Source of the DNA: Deltaproteobacteria bacterium
Lineage (GTDB): Bacteria > Bdellovibrionota > JAJCYS01
Assembly: GCA_029262815.1 (NCBI GenBank)
Contig: JAJCYS010000006.1
Location: forward strand, 1-36,088
Direction: 5' to 3'
Length of the DNA stretch: 36,088 bases
Each line of letters begins with the position of its first letter. Positions within the stretch are counted from its first letter, which is position 1. The notes beneath the pieces were generated by a model, which did not search any database, was not told the origin of the DNA, and saw nothing but the letters and a program-made list of their open reading frames with translations. Of this stretch, positions 17,164 to 26,747 are shown in pieces. Made by a program: the position numbers and the translations under genes.

Positions 17164-17664
17164 ATGAGTACTCAGCATACAACGATCACCCTAACGAAAT
17201 CTCAAACGGTTCATCAATGGCTTACAGAAGTTTCAAAACAGTATTCTTTTTTTGATAGTTTTTTTCTATGTTCAATTCATGAGGGCGATATCCATGTGTG
17301 GCCCCCTTCCCTAACAACTTACCCAGACGCACGTGAGCATGCCAATACGCCCAATCTTTTTAGTACCCATTTAAGCGAACCCACTTTTTTTCGTGTCTGC
17401 TTTCAATCCTGCATGCCGTATCACGGCTATGTAGTGCCATCAGCCACTCATGATGCCCTCTATAAGGCCTTGGACACGACTCAACCCGAGCATGTCACCT
17501 TACTACCTATCCTCATTCAGGATGCGATTGTGGGCATTCTGTACATGGAAAAAAAAGTACTCGATAATCCAGCTGCAATCCCATCGATATCCCACATTGA
17601 ACTCACTTGGGATGCTTTGCACAGTCAATTTCAAGACTTTTATCAAGTCTCTGTACAGGGTTAA
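17164..17664 (+). CDS. GAF-like domain protein
   Basis: A 166-residue cytoplasmic protein. The segment PYHGYVVPSATHDALYKAL, then VTLLPILIQDAIVGILYMEK, follows the strand order of the C-terminal half of a GAF domain (the L-P-I-...-G-I-L-Y core strand pair). The N-terminal half (SFFDSFFLCSIHEGDIHVW) would be the first GAF strands. No catalytic domain is attached, so it would bind a ligand or a protein only; the ligand is unknown. It is convergent with tsaE, and the two stop codons overlap by three bases. The Shine-Dalgarno is weak (AAAAG). Confidence 0.7.
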   Translation: MSTQHTTITLTKSQTVHQWLTEVSKQYSFFDSFFLCSIHEGDIHVWPPSLTTYPDAREHANTPNLFSTHLSEPTFFRVCFQSCMPYHGYVVPSATHDALYKALDTTQPEHVTLLPILIQDAIVGILYMEKKVLDNPAAIPSISHIELTWDALHSQFQDFYQVSVQG

Positions 17665-18167
17665 GTCATATTTGAACGGATTTGAATGGTCCGAATTTTA
17701 GCATCAGCACCTTGATTCACAGGATGGGCTAGATTGATAATTAAATCGGGCTTTTCAATCATTTGGACTAAGGTAAACCACTCAATCCAAAGAATGTGCA
17801 CTCGATCGTCAAGTACTTCGTCCCAAACTGATAACACCTCTGCACACAAGCCTGTTTTTAATCGATAGGCATCGACATGCCAAACCGAGAGATTGTTTCC
17901 TTCGTACGTTTTTAAATATGTAAAAGTTGGGCTTTGGATAGGGATCTGAGGAAGTGTGTCATCCCATTGACCACTTAACGTTGTATAAAGCGATTGAAAC
18001 AAAGTCGTTTTTCCTGTACCCAAATCCCCTTCAACGCCGATGATCCAATTTTTTTTGTCTGAATGCCGCTGGATATACGTCGAAATACTTCCGGCCACAG
18101 TTGGCAATTCGTTTAACGAAACAGATCCATTAACAAGATATTCGGACATACTCGGGTTGTATAACAT
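17661..18167 (-). CDS. tsaE: tRNA threonylcarbamoyladenosine biosynthesis ATPase TsaE
   Basis: A 168-residue ATPase that works with TsaB, TsaC and TsaD to place t6A at position 37 of ANN-decoding tRNAs. Walker A is GDLGTGKTT (47-55), the switch-like SPTFTYLKTYEG is at 79-90, the VWHVDAYRL strand at 95-103 and the late IEWF replaces the family's VEWP. The N-terminus (residues 1-15) is poorly conserved, and M7 (18149) is an alternative start; neither has a clear Shine-Dalgarno. It lies 48 bp after the lipoprotein gene and last in the minus-strand run, whereas tsaE commonly follows nnr directly. Confidence 0.93.
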   Translation of the reverse strand: MLYNPSMSEYLVNGSVSLNELPTVAGSISTYIQRHSDKKNWIIGVEGDLGTGKTTLFQSLYTTLSGQWDDTLPQIPIQSPTFTYLKTYEGNNLSVWHVDAYRLKTGLCAEVLSVWDEVLDDRVHILWIEWFTLVQMIEKPDLIINLAHPVNQGADAKIRTIQIRSNMT

Positions 18168-18215
18168 ATTATAGGTTTAGAGCCAACCCATCTACCCTGT
18201 GTCACACCTCCGATA

Positions 18216-20558
18216 TCAAGGAGGTGGAATTTCGCTGGCGTCTGGACAATCCCCCCTAAAAGGAATGTCCCATACGTTAAATGAGTAAGCTCCCCGCGCA
18301 CTGGCAGCATCGAAGGGCTCGCCAAGCGAAAGGCCCGCTGAAGGCGAGCTAAAATCTGTACTACTTGAGCCCGTAAAATGCGAAAACGAATACCATTCAC
18401 GATCACCAGAACCAACACTCGCTGAAAATAAGACGACGGCTGTAGTCTTGGTTCCAGGGCTCGTGGGTGCAGGGCCCCAGTTTGTATTTCTGATGCTAAC
18501 GTCCATCGTTCTAATCTCAGTAAATGTCGGTAGACCAGCAGTGACTAGCCCAGTAAAAAAACCATTACCTGTTGCTTTTTCTTCTGTGGCCATACCTGCT
18601 TTTACGACACCTGAATCCTCTTGGCTAAACGCCACAGTAGTGGCAGTCACCCCGTCTACAGTATTACGTGCTGCATCATGTACACGAATTGTCGCAGTCG
18701 AAGAGCCTGAGTCGTATAATTCTTTTAGTGCACCTTCCGTACACGTAGAGCCGTCTGCAGGACACGTTAAATCACGTCTGAACAATCTCGTTGTGCCGGA
18801 TGATGAACCTGCAAAGAAAATCTTGCGACTGGTGCCACTTGCAGTGACAGCAAACCCATTCCCCTTAAATGCTGTGCCTAATGTAATCATCTTCGCGCAT
18901 TCACTTTGAAACCCTAATGCTGAGCCCGTTCGTCCAACTTTTTTGCTGCCATCGCATTCAAAAACATCACCGTTAGATAAACTTGTTGCACCCCAATGTG
19001 GTGTATAAAAATCCAACCCTGTCACTGTATCTGCCGTACTGGATTTTCCCCAAACAAACCCAAACTGAAGGTTCGAAGATTGGAATATACAGTGTATGTT
19101 AAAGAGATCATCTCCATATAATCCGCATGTCGCCATATTTCCAACTGAATCAAATGCACCTGCTCCAGCAGTCTGATTTCCTAGATTGTAAGTGAATAAT
19201 TGGAATGCCTCATCAGAGGCATCCGTGACAGGGTCACTCCCTCCACTGGCGTCCCAAAGTATTAAATTATGCGCCACATCTGGACCTGACGAACTCCCAT
19301 TCAAGGTCCCTTGCTCATTATAGGCAACGTAGGGTTGCCTATCTCGGATTGTAGATAGTTCTGTAGGGGTCCCTGCAATACCGCCTGTGATAGGACTCCG
19401 AGCAAAGCCGGTGGGACTAGATGGTCGCCCAACGCCAGATACCGTAATGATTTTATCGCCAGGTGAATCATAACCTAAGGACCAGGCATGCGTCGAACCA
19501 GACTCAAATCCATCACTGAAAAAGAGATCGCCACCTGGAGAGCTCGTACCACAGGCGCCTAATGCCATCACACCAGTAGAGGGAGTCTCTAAATCATCAG
19601 TGAATGCCACCCGGGTACATTTATGGGTTGGGCTTAAATTGGTTGCGACCCCGGTCGACCGAATGACGCGAAAGGGATTGAGATTGCTAAACCCTAAACA
19701 AATACCAAACTCGCCATCAAGCGTCCAATCACATTGGCCAAACCCACCAGATGTTTCAGTGGTAATGGTTTCTATAGTACCTGGTGTGGCACCTGTGAAA
19801 GGCATTCGATACGCGTTGGGTGTGGCCTCAGCAGGTGTTCCGGATGGATCTTTTGTCCATACAAAATAAAGATAGTTCGTGCCCGTAGCAACACCCGTCC
19901 AAGCAAGATCATGAACTGTACCGGTCGTGTTGACAGGCGTAGACGTGAATGGAGCACCCGTACTGTTCAATGGATAAGTAGACAAAACACCAGTAGTTAC
20001 GTTTAAGCTTGCGCCAACGAATCCATTACTTGAAATACCAAACCCAATATCCAGTGTCTCTGGTGAAGACCTATTAAAACCCCGAACAACGCCTACTTTG
20101 TCTTGAACACCGAGAAATTGGAGATCCAATGACGTATTATCCGAAGTTGCCGTAGTGGATCCTGCTAATTGCCAAGTTAAGGTCATGCCTACAGCATCAT
20201 CTGGGTCAGGCGCTTTATTTCCGTTAACATCGTACACATTGAACCAGGGCACACCGTCCGTTGATTGGGTAATCTCAGCAGGTAAGACGAATGCGTCCGT
20301 TGTACCAGAAACCGTAGGTACAGTCTCGCCTGTACCCAGTGCACGGAGCTTAGCAGAAAAACCTACTTCTGCACAAAGTGTACAAGATTCGCCACTTTCA
20401 GAGCCTAATAAAACGACACCGCCAGGAAAGGCATGGAGAATATCGTCAATCGTCCCAACACCTGGTATGTTGGGATTGTTGCCGCCAGCTGAACAACCTA
20501 AATAGATAATTGCGACAACCAAAACACAGACCGAGAATAGTGCATTCAGTAATCTCAT
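18216..20558 (-). CDS. Large repetitive lipoprotein, possible beta-propeller
   Basis: A 780-residue protein with a lipoprotein signal (MRLLNALF..., lipobox Y-L-G-C, C22) and a mature part rich in G, S, T, D and N, almost without lysine. Spaced short strands such as HDLAWTGVATGTNYLYFVWT, GQCDWTLDGEFGICLG and VRVIRSTG suggest a TolB- or WD-like beta-propeller on the cell surface. Near residues 345-362 is FFSDGFESGSTHAWS, close to a D-G-F-E-S-G-x-x-x-x-W motif seen in many proteobacterial surface proteins. Function unknown. It sits between nnr and tsaE, on the same strand, with a palindrome upstream. Composition differs sharply from its housekeeping neighbours. Confidence 0.85.
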   Translation of the reverse strand: MRLLNALFSVCVLVVAIIYLGCSAGGNNPNIPGVGTIDDILHAFPGGVVLLGSESGESCTLCAEVGFSAKLRALGTGETVPTVSGTTDAFVLPAEITQSTDGVPWFNVYDVNGNKAPDPDDAVGMTLTWQLAGSTTATSDNTSLDLQFLGVQDKVGVVRGFNRSSPETLDIGFGISSNGFVGASLNVTTGVLSTYPLNSTGAPFTSTPVNTTGTVHDLAWTGVATGTNYLYFVWTKDPSGTPAEATPNAYRMPFTGATPGTIETITTETSGGFGQCDWTLDGEFGICLGFSNLNPFRVIRSTGVATNLSPTHKCTRVAFTDDLETPSTGVMALGACGTSSPGGDLFFSDGFESGSTHAWSLGYDSPGDKIITVSGVGRPSSPTGFARSPITGGIAGTPTELSTIRDRQPYVAYNEQGTLNGSSSGPDVAHNLILWDASGGSDPVTDASDEAFQLFTYNLGNQTAGAGAFDSVGNMATCGLYGDDLFNIHCIFQSSNLQFGFVWGKSSTADTVTGLDFYTPHWGATSLSNGDVFECDGSKKVGRTGSALGFQSECAKMITLGTAFKGNGFAVTASGTSRKIFFAGSSSGTTRLFRRDLTCPADGSTCTEGALKELYDSGSSTATIRVHDAARNTVDGVTATTVAFSQEDSGVVKAGMATEEKATGNGFFTGLVTAGLPTFTEIRTMDVSIRNTNWGPAPTSPGTKTTAVVLFSASVGSGDREWYSFSHFTGSSSTDFSSPSAGLSLGEPFDAASARGAYSFNVWDIPFRGDCPDASEIPPP

Positions 20559-20661
20559 AGTTCCCCCCGTAGATTACTTTTATGTATCCCCTATGATAGA
20601 CCAAATTATATTGGAAGAAATAAGAATCTTTAACGAGTCTAAGTTGACGAACCAATCTAAC

Positions 20662-20706
20662 CCTTGTCATTCCCTGTGCATGCGATTGCATGCACAGGGA
20701 ATCCAC
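20662..20706. repeat. Perfect 15-bp palindrome of the GTCATcCC family
   Basis: ATTCCCTGTGCATGC, loop GATT, GCATGCACAGGGAAT, preceded by TTGTC and followed by CCA. A 15-bp perfect stem with no T tract, between nnr and the lipoprotein gene, so it is more a REP-like element or RNA-stabilising hairpin than a classic terminator. Confidence 0.7.
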
Positions 20707-20727
20707 TAACATCAGAGGCAGAACCAG

Positions 20728-22254
20728 TTATTCTTTTTGAAGTTTTTTCAATGTGCTTGGTAGCTTTGCCAAACAAGCCGAAGGTGTGACCGGCGCACCC
20801 GATTCTTGAAGGTCGTCAGCAACATGCCCATGTATAAAAACTGAGGCACACACGGCGTCCAACAAGGGCAATCGAGCAGCTAGAGCTCCGATCATACCCG
20901 CAAGCACATCACCGCTTCCCCCTGTTGCCAACCCTACATTTCCTGATTCATTTAGGAATCGGCCGCTTCGGCTGACAACCACTGAACCTGTTCCTTTGCG
21001 AAGCCACACATGGTTTGGTAATTTCTGTATCCACTCATCAAAAATAGTCATCGATTCGCTAAAGAAAAGTTCTGGCGATTCTGCTTCAAAAAAAGCACTC
21101 TGCTCACCCAAATGACCAATCCATGCCACATGCGATGCTTTATCAGCTTTTTCTATAACTTGCTCTGCGTATAATGAATAAAAAACTTCTGCATCTAATA
21201 TGATCGGCAAATCCGATTGACCCAGCAAGTTAAGTACAATCTGATCAAGATGACTCACCTTCAACCCCGGTCCTACGACACAAGAGGAGACTTTATGGTC
21301 TTTGAGTGTCTCAATAATCTTTGAATTCAACGGAATATACATGGCTTCAGGCTCAAGCACTTTTTGGAAATGAGCCAATGTTTCGGGTTCTCCTACGACA
21401 GATACCTTCCCTACCCCCATACTCAGCGCAGCCTTCACAACCATTTTAAGCGCGCCTGGCATATTCTCTGATCCTGCTAAAATCGCCACATGCCCTAACT
21501 TATTTTTATGATCATGAGGATGGGGTGCCTTCAAGAGCGGACGAACCGTTGAGGCATTCAGCCCTTTCGCGTAAGGCCGCACCTGATCCACCCATGATTT
21601 CGGAAATCCTGCATCACATTGATGTACAACACCACAAGCTGTTTTTCCATAATGGGTACTATGCGCAAATTTTGGAAACCCAATCGAACACGTTACGTTT
21701 GGTTGCACATGCGGATGGGTAACGGGAGCACCATCACGCGCACTAAACCCTGATGGATGATCGATCGAAAGGGTGTATGTTGCATGTTGGTTTACCCAGT
21801 CAAATAGAGAAAGCCAAAATGGATCAAAATCGGGTCGAACACCGACGCCAAAAATGGCGTCTATGCAAATACAACCAGGAATGGCTTTAGATTCAAACTG
21901 ATCAAAATCACCTATTTGGCTGACGGTATATTCGATATTCAATTTCTGCAGCAACGCTGCATGATAGGTTACTGAAGAGGATTTCGGGTTTTTTTTGCCA
22001 TTTAAAAAATGAATAACAGAAATGTTACGGTACCCAGCATCCACCAAGACCCGTGCAATCACACATCCATCTCCACCATTATGTCCAGGACCGCATAGGA
22101 TTAGGAACGGCTTGCTTTTATCTGTAACGACAGACTGGATCACTCGAGCGCAGGATCTGCCTGCCGTCTCCATTAAAACTTTGCCATCGACTCCGTGTGT
22201 GTGCTCTAGGGTTGTATCAAACGTCAGACACTGTTCTGGGAGATAATAGTTCAA
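20728..22254 (-). CDS. nnr: Bifunctional NAD(P)H-hydrate epimerase/dehydratase
   Basis: A 508-residue metabolite-repair enzyme: the N-terminal YjeF domain (about 1-215) interconverts R- and S-NAD(P)HX, and the C-terminal kinase-like domain (about 225-508) dehydrates S-NAD(P)HX using ADP or ATP. Seen: GPGHNGGDG (55-63), CIDAIFGVGVRPDFD, VGPGLK, and GGSGDVLAGM (445-454), all in order. The frame has no ATG at its start; I take the TTG at 22254, which has GGAG 9 bases upstream (CGGAGTAACATTCG, then TTG). A palindrome occupies most of the 50-bp gap after glmM. Part of the minus-strand housekeeping run. Confidence 0.95.
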   Translation of the reverse strand: MNYYLPEQCLTFDTTLEHTHGVDGKVLMETAGRSCARVIQSVVTDKSKPFLILCGPGHNGGDGCVIARVLVDAGYRNISVIHFLNGKKNPKSSSVTYHAALLQKLNIEYTVSQIGDFDQFESKAIPGCICIDAIFGVGVRPDFDPFWLSLFDWVNQHATYTLSIDHPSGFSARDGAPVTHPHVQPNVTCSIGFPKFAHSTHYGKTACGVVHQCDAGFPKSWVDQVRPYAKGLNASTVRPLLKAPHPHDHKNKLGHVAILAGSENMPGALKMVVKAALSMGVGKVSVVGEPETLAHFQKVLEPEAMYIPLNSKIIETLKDHKVSSCVVGPGLKVSHLDQIVLNLLGQSDLPIILDAEVFYSLYAEQVIEKADKASHVAWIGHLGEQSAFFEAESPELFFSESMTIFDEWIQKLPNHVWLRKGTGSVVVSRSGRFLNESGNVGLATGGSGDVLAGMIGALAARLPLLDAVCASVFIHGHVADDLQESGAPVTPSACLAKLPSTLKKLQKE

Positions 22255-22274
22255 CGAATGTTACTCCGTTTGTA

Positions 22275-22301
22275 TGGATCCCTGCCTTCGCAGGGATGAC
22301 A
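22275..22301. repeat. GTCATCCC-family palindrome between glmM and nnr
   Basis: ATCCCTGC, loop CTTC, GCAGGGAT, flanked by TGG and GACAAC. It sits in the leader of nnr just before its Shine-Dalgarno and so may tune transcription or translation of nnr. Confidence 0.7.
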
Positions 22302-22304
22302 ACA

Positions 22305-23693
22305 TTAACCACTTTTTTGCAAACTAATCTCTTCTTTAATCGACGCTGCGATATCTTGTGCAAATCGATTAATTTCAGATTCATTTGCACCTTCTACCAT
22401 AATACGTGCAAGGGGTTCAGTTCCTGAATATCGGACCAACACCTTACCATCAGTTCCTATGGCAGATCGGGTTTGTGCAATAAGCCTTTGTGTTGTTTGC
22501 AATGATTCGAGCGGTGGCTTTTGAGAAACATCTACATTGACCATCACGGACGGATAGTGTTGGTAAAGATCATAAAAGTCACTCAACGGGCGTCCGGAGT
22601 CGGCCATCACTCTAAGTACATTCACCGCAAGTAGAATACCGTCACCTGTATTAAATTGATCACCAAAGATCACATGCCCACTGGGCTCTGCACCCATAAA
22701 CGCTTGTGTACGAATCATTTCTTGGCGTACATTTCGATCCCCGACTGGAACCAAATAGACTTCAACATTTAACGCTTTTAGATAAGACATCAATCCTGAA
22801 TTACTCATTTCAGTGAGCACAACAGCTTTGGGGGGGTGTTTCAAATACTCAATGTAATATTTCACCATCATGGCGACAATTCGATCACCATCAAACAATA
22901 GTCCATTTTTAGAGACGGGGATACATCGGTCACCATCACCATCAAACGCAAAGCCAACTTCAGCTTCTGGATGTTCTTGCATTTTTTTTTGAAGATGTTC
23001 GATATACGTACTTCCCACTTCACGATTTATGTTTGCGCCATCAGGCTCTGTACCAAAGCACGTAATGTCACAATCCAATTCACGAAAAATGATGGGTGCA
23101 ACTTTGTACGTGGCACCGTGAGCACAATCAAGTACGATTGGCGTGCCATCTAATGAAAGATAATCCGGAAAAAAAGATTTTAAATGCACAATGTACCGGC
23201 CCAGCACATCATCTAATCGTTTACATTTACCCACCTGAACTTCCGTATCAACGGCTACACAACTTCGAAAGCGTTCATACAACGCCGTGATTTTCTTTTC
23301 TTGTTCAATGGTAATCTTTTCGCCATGGCGGTCGAATACTTTGAGACCATTATAATAGTGTGGATTATGTGAAGCCGAAATTACGATGCCTGCATCAGCT
23401 CGCATACTGTGTGTCAAAAAAGAAATCCCGGGTGTGGGGATGGGCCCTAGAAGCATCGAATCCATACCTATCGAACAAATTCCAGCTGAGACAGCTTGCT
23501 CTAGCATGTAGTTCGACTTTCGGGTATCTTTGCCAATTACAATCTTAGGGCGTGCGCGTTTGACCTGTGTACATGATAAAAAATAGCTGCCGATTGCTTT
23601 TCCAAGAGCCAATACTGATTCGACTGTAATAGGATCTTGTCCTACCTGACCACGAATCCCATCGGTTCCAAATATATTATCTAGCAGTCCCAT
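22305..23693 (-). CDS. glmM: Phosphoglucosamine mutase
   Basis: A 462-residue cytoplasmic enzyme converting glucosamine-6-phosphate to glucosamine-1-phosphate for peptidoglycan and LPS precursors. The whole family pattern is present: FGTDGIRG (8-15), the phosphoserine loop ISASHNP (S108), the metal site FDGDGDR, the sugar-binding GAEPSGHV and the phosphate-binding RYSGTEPLARIM near the end. Length is typical (about 445-460). GAGG lies 8 bases before the ATG. It follows ftsH by 56 bp on the same strand; in many relatives folP and cdaA lie between ftsH and glmM, and here they are missing from the locus. Confidence 0.97.
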   Translation of the reverse strand: MGLLDNIFGTDGIRGQVGQDPITVESVLALGKAIGSYFLSCTQVKRARPKIVIGKDTRKSNYMLEQAVSAGICSIGMDSMLLGPIPTPGISFLTHSMRADAGIVISASHNPHYYNGLKVFDRHGEKITIEQEKKITALYERFRSCVAVDTEVQVGKCKRLDDVLGRYIVHLKSFFPDYLSLDGTPIVLDCAHGATYKVAPIIFRELDCDITCFGTEPDGANINREVGSTYIEHLQKKMQEHPEAEVGFAFDGDGDRCIPVSKNGLLFDGDRIVAMMVKYYIEYLKHPPKAVVLTEMSNSGLMSYLKALNVEVYLVPVGDRNVRQEMIRTQAFMGAEPSGHVIFGDQFNTGDGILLAVNVLRVMADSGRPLSDFYDLYQHYPSVMVNVDVSQKPPLESLQTTQRLIAQTRSAIGTDGKVLVRYSGTEPLARIMVEGANESEINRFAQDIAASIKEEISLQKSG

Positions 23694-23749
23694 TGTATTC
23701 CCTCATGATGTTACAGCTTATCCTTCTCTAAATAATCAATTTAAAACCC

Positions 23750-25684
23750 TTATGTGGCAGATCCTTCAGAAACCTTCGGTGGGGTAGTCGAAGCGACATC
23801 CTCACTCTCCGTTTCTTCACGTTTTGTATTGGGTTCTTCTTTAGTATTATTAGACCCTTCCAACGTAGGAGCCGGCAAAGTTTGATTGTTCATGACCAAA
23901 TCCACCTCTTTACCATCCATGACTTCACGCTCGAGCAAAACTTTGGCGAGACGATGTAAAGTCTCTACATGTTTTTCGAGTAATTCTTTAGTTCGCTTAT
24001 GTTGAATAGTGACAATGCTCTGAATTTCTTCATCAATGAGTTGTAACATGTGGGGGCTGATATGTTCACCGTGATCCACCTCTTTGCCCAAAAACACATG
24101 TTCATCTTTTTTACCAAACGAGACAGGGCCCATACGATCATTCATGCCCCACTCGCAGACCATCTTGCGAGCCAAGTCTGTAGCCTTATCGATATCATCC
24201 CCTGCACCTGTCGTTTTCTGATTAAAGACCAACTCTTCTGCAACACGGCCACCCAACAAAAAGGCAATCATATTTTCAGCGTACTCTTTGCTGATATTAA
24301 ATTTCTCTTTCTCAGGCAATGTTTGTGTCACGCCGAGGGCTCTTCCTCTTGGAATAATACTGACTTTATGGATTGGGTCTAACCCGGGCAGCAACTTTCC
24401 GACCAGTGTGTGACCAATTTCGTGGTAGGCGGTGGTTTCTTTCTCTTCTTCAGTCAACATTAAGCTTCGACGTTCAGCACCCATAAGGACTTTGTCTTTT
24501 GCAAATTCGATGTCAGACTTTGTGATCGATTCTTTGTTTCGACGCGCTGCAACAAGTGCGGCTTCATTCACCAAGTTTGCTAAATCCGCCCCCGTAAATC
24601 CGGGTGTTCCTTTGGCGATATTTTCAAGATGAACATCTTCATGAAGGGGTGTCTTTTGGGTATGGACTTTGAGAATGCCCATTCGGCCCTTCGCATCTGG
24701 CACGGGAACAATAATTCGACGATCAAATCGACCCGGACGCAATAAAGCAGGATCCAACACATCAGGTCGGTTTGTGGCTGCAAGGAGTATAACGCCAGAA
24801 TTAGCTTCGAATCCATCCATCTCTACAAGCAGTTGGTTCAAAGTCTGTTCACGTTCATCGTGTCCACCACCCAGCCCAGCTCCTCGATGGCGACCCACAG
24901 CGTCAATTTCGTCGATAAAAATAATACAAGGTGAGTTTTTTTGTCCTTGCTCAAACAAGTCACGTACACGACTGGCACCTACGCCAACGAACAATTCGAC
25001 AAAATCACTCCCACTAATGGTGAAAAACGGCACGCCAGCTTCGCCTGCTATGGCCCTTGCCAATAATGTTTTTCCCGTTCCTGGCGCACCCATGAGAAGT
25101 ACACCTTTGGGAATTCTGCCCCCTAGTTTTGAAAATCGTTTTGAGTCCTTGAGGAATTCAACAATTTCCTCGCACTCTTCTTTTGCTTCATCAATACCCG
25201 CTACATCTTTGAAGGTCACCTTAGGAGCACTTTCTTTCATTTGGCGTGCACGACTTTTGGCAAAGCTCATCGCACGGCCCCCACCAGCCTGCATTTGACG
25301 GTAGAGGAAGAACAAAAAGAAAAATATAAGTAAAATGGGCAGATAATTTATGAAAAAAGCTCTCCAGAAACCTTCGGACTCATTGGATTCATAGTTGGGT
25401 GAGATACCTGAATTGGCTAAGATCTTGAGATAATGTTCACTTTTTGTATCCCCAATGGTGTTGAACATGCCCCCTTCTCGAAATTCAGGCACAAAGCGAC
25501 CGTAAATTTTGGTGGGCCCTCGGAATGTAACCTCAGCTACTTTGCTTTTTTTCACCAGTTCAATAAATTCTGAGAATGGCAACACTTGTGATTCAACATT
25601 TCGATTAACCAAAAAGTTAAAAGCCGTGATCATGATCAATATGGACAAAACCCAAAGTAGAAGCGTTTTAGTTGATTGTTTCAT
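23750..25684 (-). CDS. ftsH: ATP-dependent zinc metalloprotease FtsH
   Basis: A 644-residue inner-membrane hexameric protease that unfolds and degrades membrane and short-lived proteins. Seen in order: TM1 (7-26), a periplasmic domain (27-110), TM2 (113-130), Walker A GAPGTGKT (199-206), Walker [10 protein letters not shown] (254-262), the second region of homology [20 protein letters not shown] (303-322), the zinc site HEIGH (421-425) with third ligand in [10 protein letters not shown], and a coiled C-terminus. The last 60 residues are a low-complexity acidic tail of Thr, Glu and Asn. The site reads HEIGH, not the commoner HEAGH. The ATG overlaps the tilS stop (ATGA), so the two are translationally coupled. 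Confidence 0.98.
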   Translation of the reverse strand: MKQSTKTLLLWVLSILIMITAFNFLVNRNVESQVLPFSEFIELVKKSKVAEVTFRGPTKIYGRFVPEFREGGMFNTIGDTKSEHYLKILANSGISPNYESNESEGFWRAFFINYLPILLIFFFLFFLYRQMQAGGGRAMSFAKSRARQMKESAPKVTFKDVAGIDEAKEECEEIVEFLKDSKRFSKLGGRIPKGVLLMGAPGTGKTLLARAIAGEAGVPFFTISGSDFVELFVGVGASRVRDLFEQGQKNSPCIIFIDEIDAVGRHRGAGLGGGHDEREQTLNQLLVEMDGFEANSGVILLAATNRPDVLDPALLRPGRFDRRIIVPVPDAKGRMGILKVHTQKTPLHEDVHLENIAKGTPGFTGADLANLVNEAALVAARRNKESITKSDIEFAKDKVLMGAERRSLMLTEEEKETTAYHEIGHTLVGKLLPGLDPIHKVSIIPRGRALGVTQTLPEKEKFNISKEYAENMIAFLLGGRVAEELVFNQKTTGAGDDIDKATDLARKMVCEWGMNDRMGPVSFGKKDEHVFLGKEVDHGEHISPHMLQLIDEEIQSIVTIQHKRTKELLEKHVETLHRLAKVLLEREVMDGKEVDLVMNNQTLPAPTLEGSNNTKEEPNTKREETESEDVASTTPPKVSEGSAT

Positions 25685-26706
25685 AAGTTACCTACCTTAA
25701 ACTGTTGCATGTGTTGAGACAAGAGAATCCGATCAGATTTAACGATTAATGTACCCATGCTAGGCATCTCGAAGAGTTTGTGACCTTTATCAGGTTGACG
25801 CAAACTCTGTATGACCTGAGTTAATTGTCTCATATTAACCCCTTCTCGGCCTGCCCAATTCGAAAGCCAAACCCAAATACATAGCTCAAATACCCCAGGC
25901 CTCAAGTGTTGCAAAAGCTTAAAAGACAGCTCAGGCTGAGATTGCCATTGGGGGCCTATATGTTGAGCCAATGTCTGGTTAGCTAATTCAAGAAGCGAGT
26001 GATCTAAATCCTTTTGTAAATCACACACTTCACTAAACCCTTTTGTACATTCACCCAGAAGCGTTTCAAGCTCTGGCAATAGATGGTGACGAACTGAGTT
26101 TCGTCGATAATTCAAGTCTGTATTGGTGTGGTCCTGAAAAGAAGCAAAAGGAATAAACGGTTGTACGTTTTCAAAATGAGCCCGTGTCAAGGAAGTTAGA
26201 GGGGCGACAGTGGGCATGGGTAATTTAGATTTTTGAAACCAGGTCCACCAAGAGGCCTGGCGCCATACGCGCAGAAACATATTTTCTAGGGTGTCTTGAT
26301 TGTGTTGCCCGGTCAGGATCACGCCATCAGGAAACGGTTTAAGCATCTCTTTGTAAAATTCGAGACGAATCTGTCGGCTTTGGGCTTCTACACTTTCACC
26401 GGGTAAATACGTGTCAGCACGGGCGTCAAAGCAATAAAAGGGTCTGCCAAACTGATTTGCTTGTGTCTCGAGATATTCTTTTTCTTTCTGGGCCGCTTTT
26501 CGGAATGGATATGAAATGTGTAGGAGTACAAGGGTCACGGGACGACGCTTGAGTTGGATCCATGCCTCACAGAGATACCACAGAACCATGCTGTCTAATC
26601 CACCACTAATAGATAGCAACCAAGGTCTTTCTGGGTCAGGCAAATGAGGCTCAATTAGTTTTACAGCCTGGTAAACCTGCTTTGGCAAAGGGTTAGAGTA
26701 ATTCAT
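25681..26706 (-). CDS. tilS: tRNA(Ile)-lysidine synthetase
   Basis: A 341-residue enzyme that turns C34 of the tRNA-Ile2 anticodon into lysidine, using ATP and lysine, so that AUA is read as Ile. The PP-loop SGGLDSMVLW is at 34-43. The later motif is GQHNQDTLENMFLRVWR (133-149) where most relatives have GHHxDDxxE, so one His and one Asp are replaced by Gln. DLNYRRNSVRHHLLPEL supplies the conserved R-N...R. The C-terminal third is divergent and shorter than in E. coli TilS (432). It is first of the coupled tilS-ftsH pair; the GYF gene ends 41 bp upstream. Confidence 0.9.
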   Translation of the reverse strand: MNYSNPLPKQVYQAVKLIEPHLPDPERPWLLSISGGLDSMVLWYLCEAWIQLKRRPVTLVLLHISYPFRKAAQKEKEYLETQANQFGRPFYCFDARADTYLPGESVEAQSRQIRLEFYKEMLKPFPDGVILTGQHNQDTLENMFLRVWRQASWWTWFQKSKLPMPTVAPLTSLTRAHFENVQPFIPFASFQDHTNTDLNYRRNSVRHHLLPELETLLGECTKGFSEVCDLQKDLDHSLLELANQTLAQHIGPQWQSQPELSFKLLQHLRPGVFELCIWVWLSNWAGREGVNMRQLTQVIQSLRQPDKGHKLFEMPSMGTLIVKSDRILLSQHMQQFKVGNL

Positions 26707-26747
26707 AACGACTCAGAATGGTGTATAATTCAGTCTATTGTCAAGTC

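Noticed and set aside
18205..18226. CACCTCC/GGAGGTG hairpin at the end of the large lipoprotein gene
   Set aside because: It spans the stop codon and has no T tract, so a terminator cannot be claimed; a 7-bp stem of this kind can occur by chance.
24669..25298. A 209-residue open frame on the plus strand, antisense to ftsH
   Set aside because: It is fully covered by the well-supported ftsH gene, has no Shine-Dalgarno and is low in protein-like composition, so it is a shadow frame.
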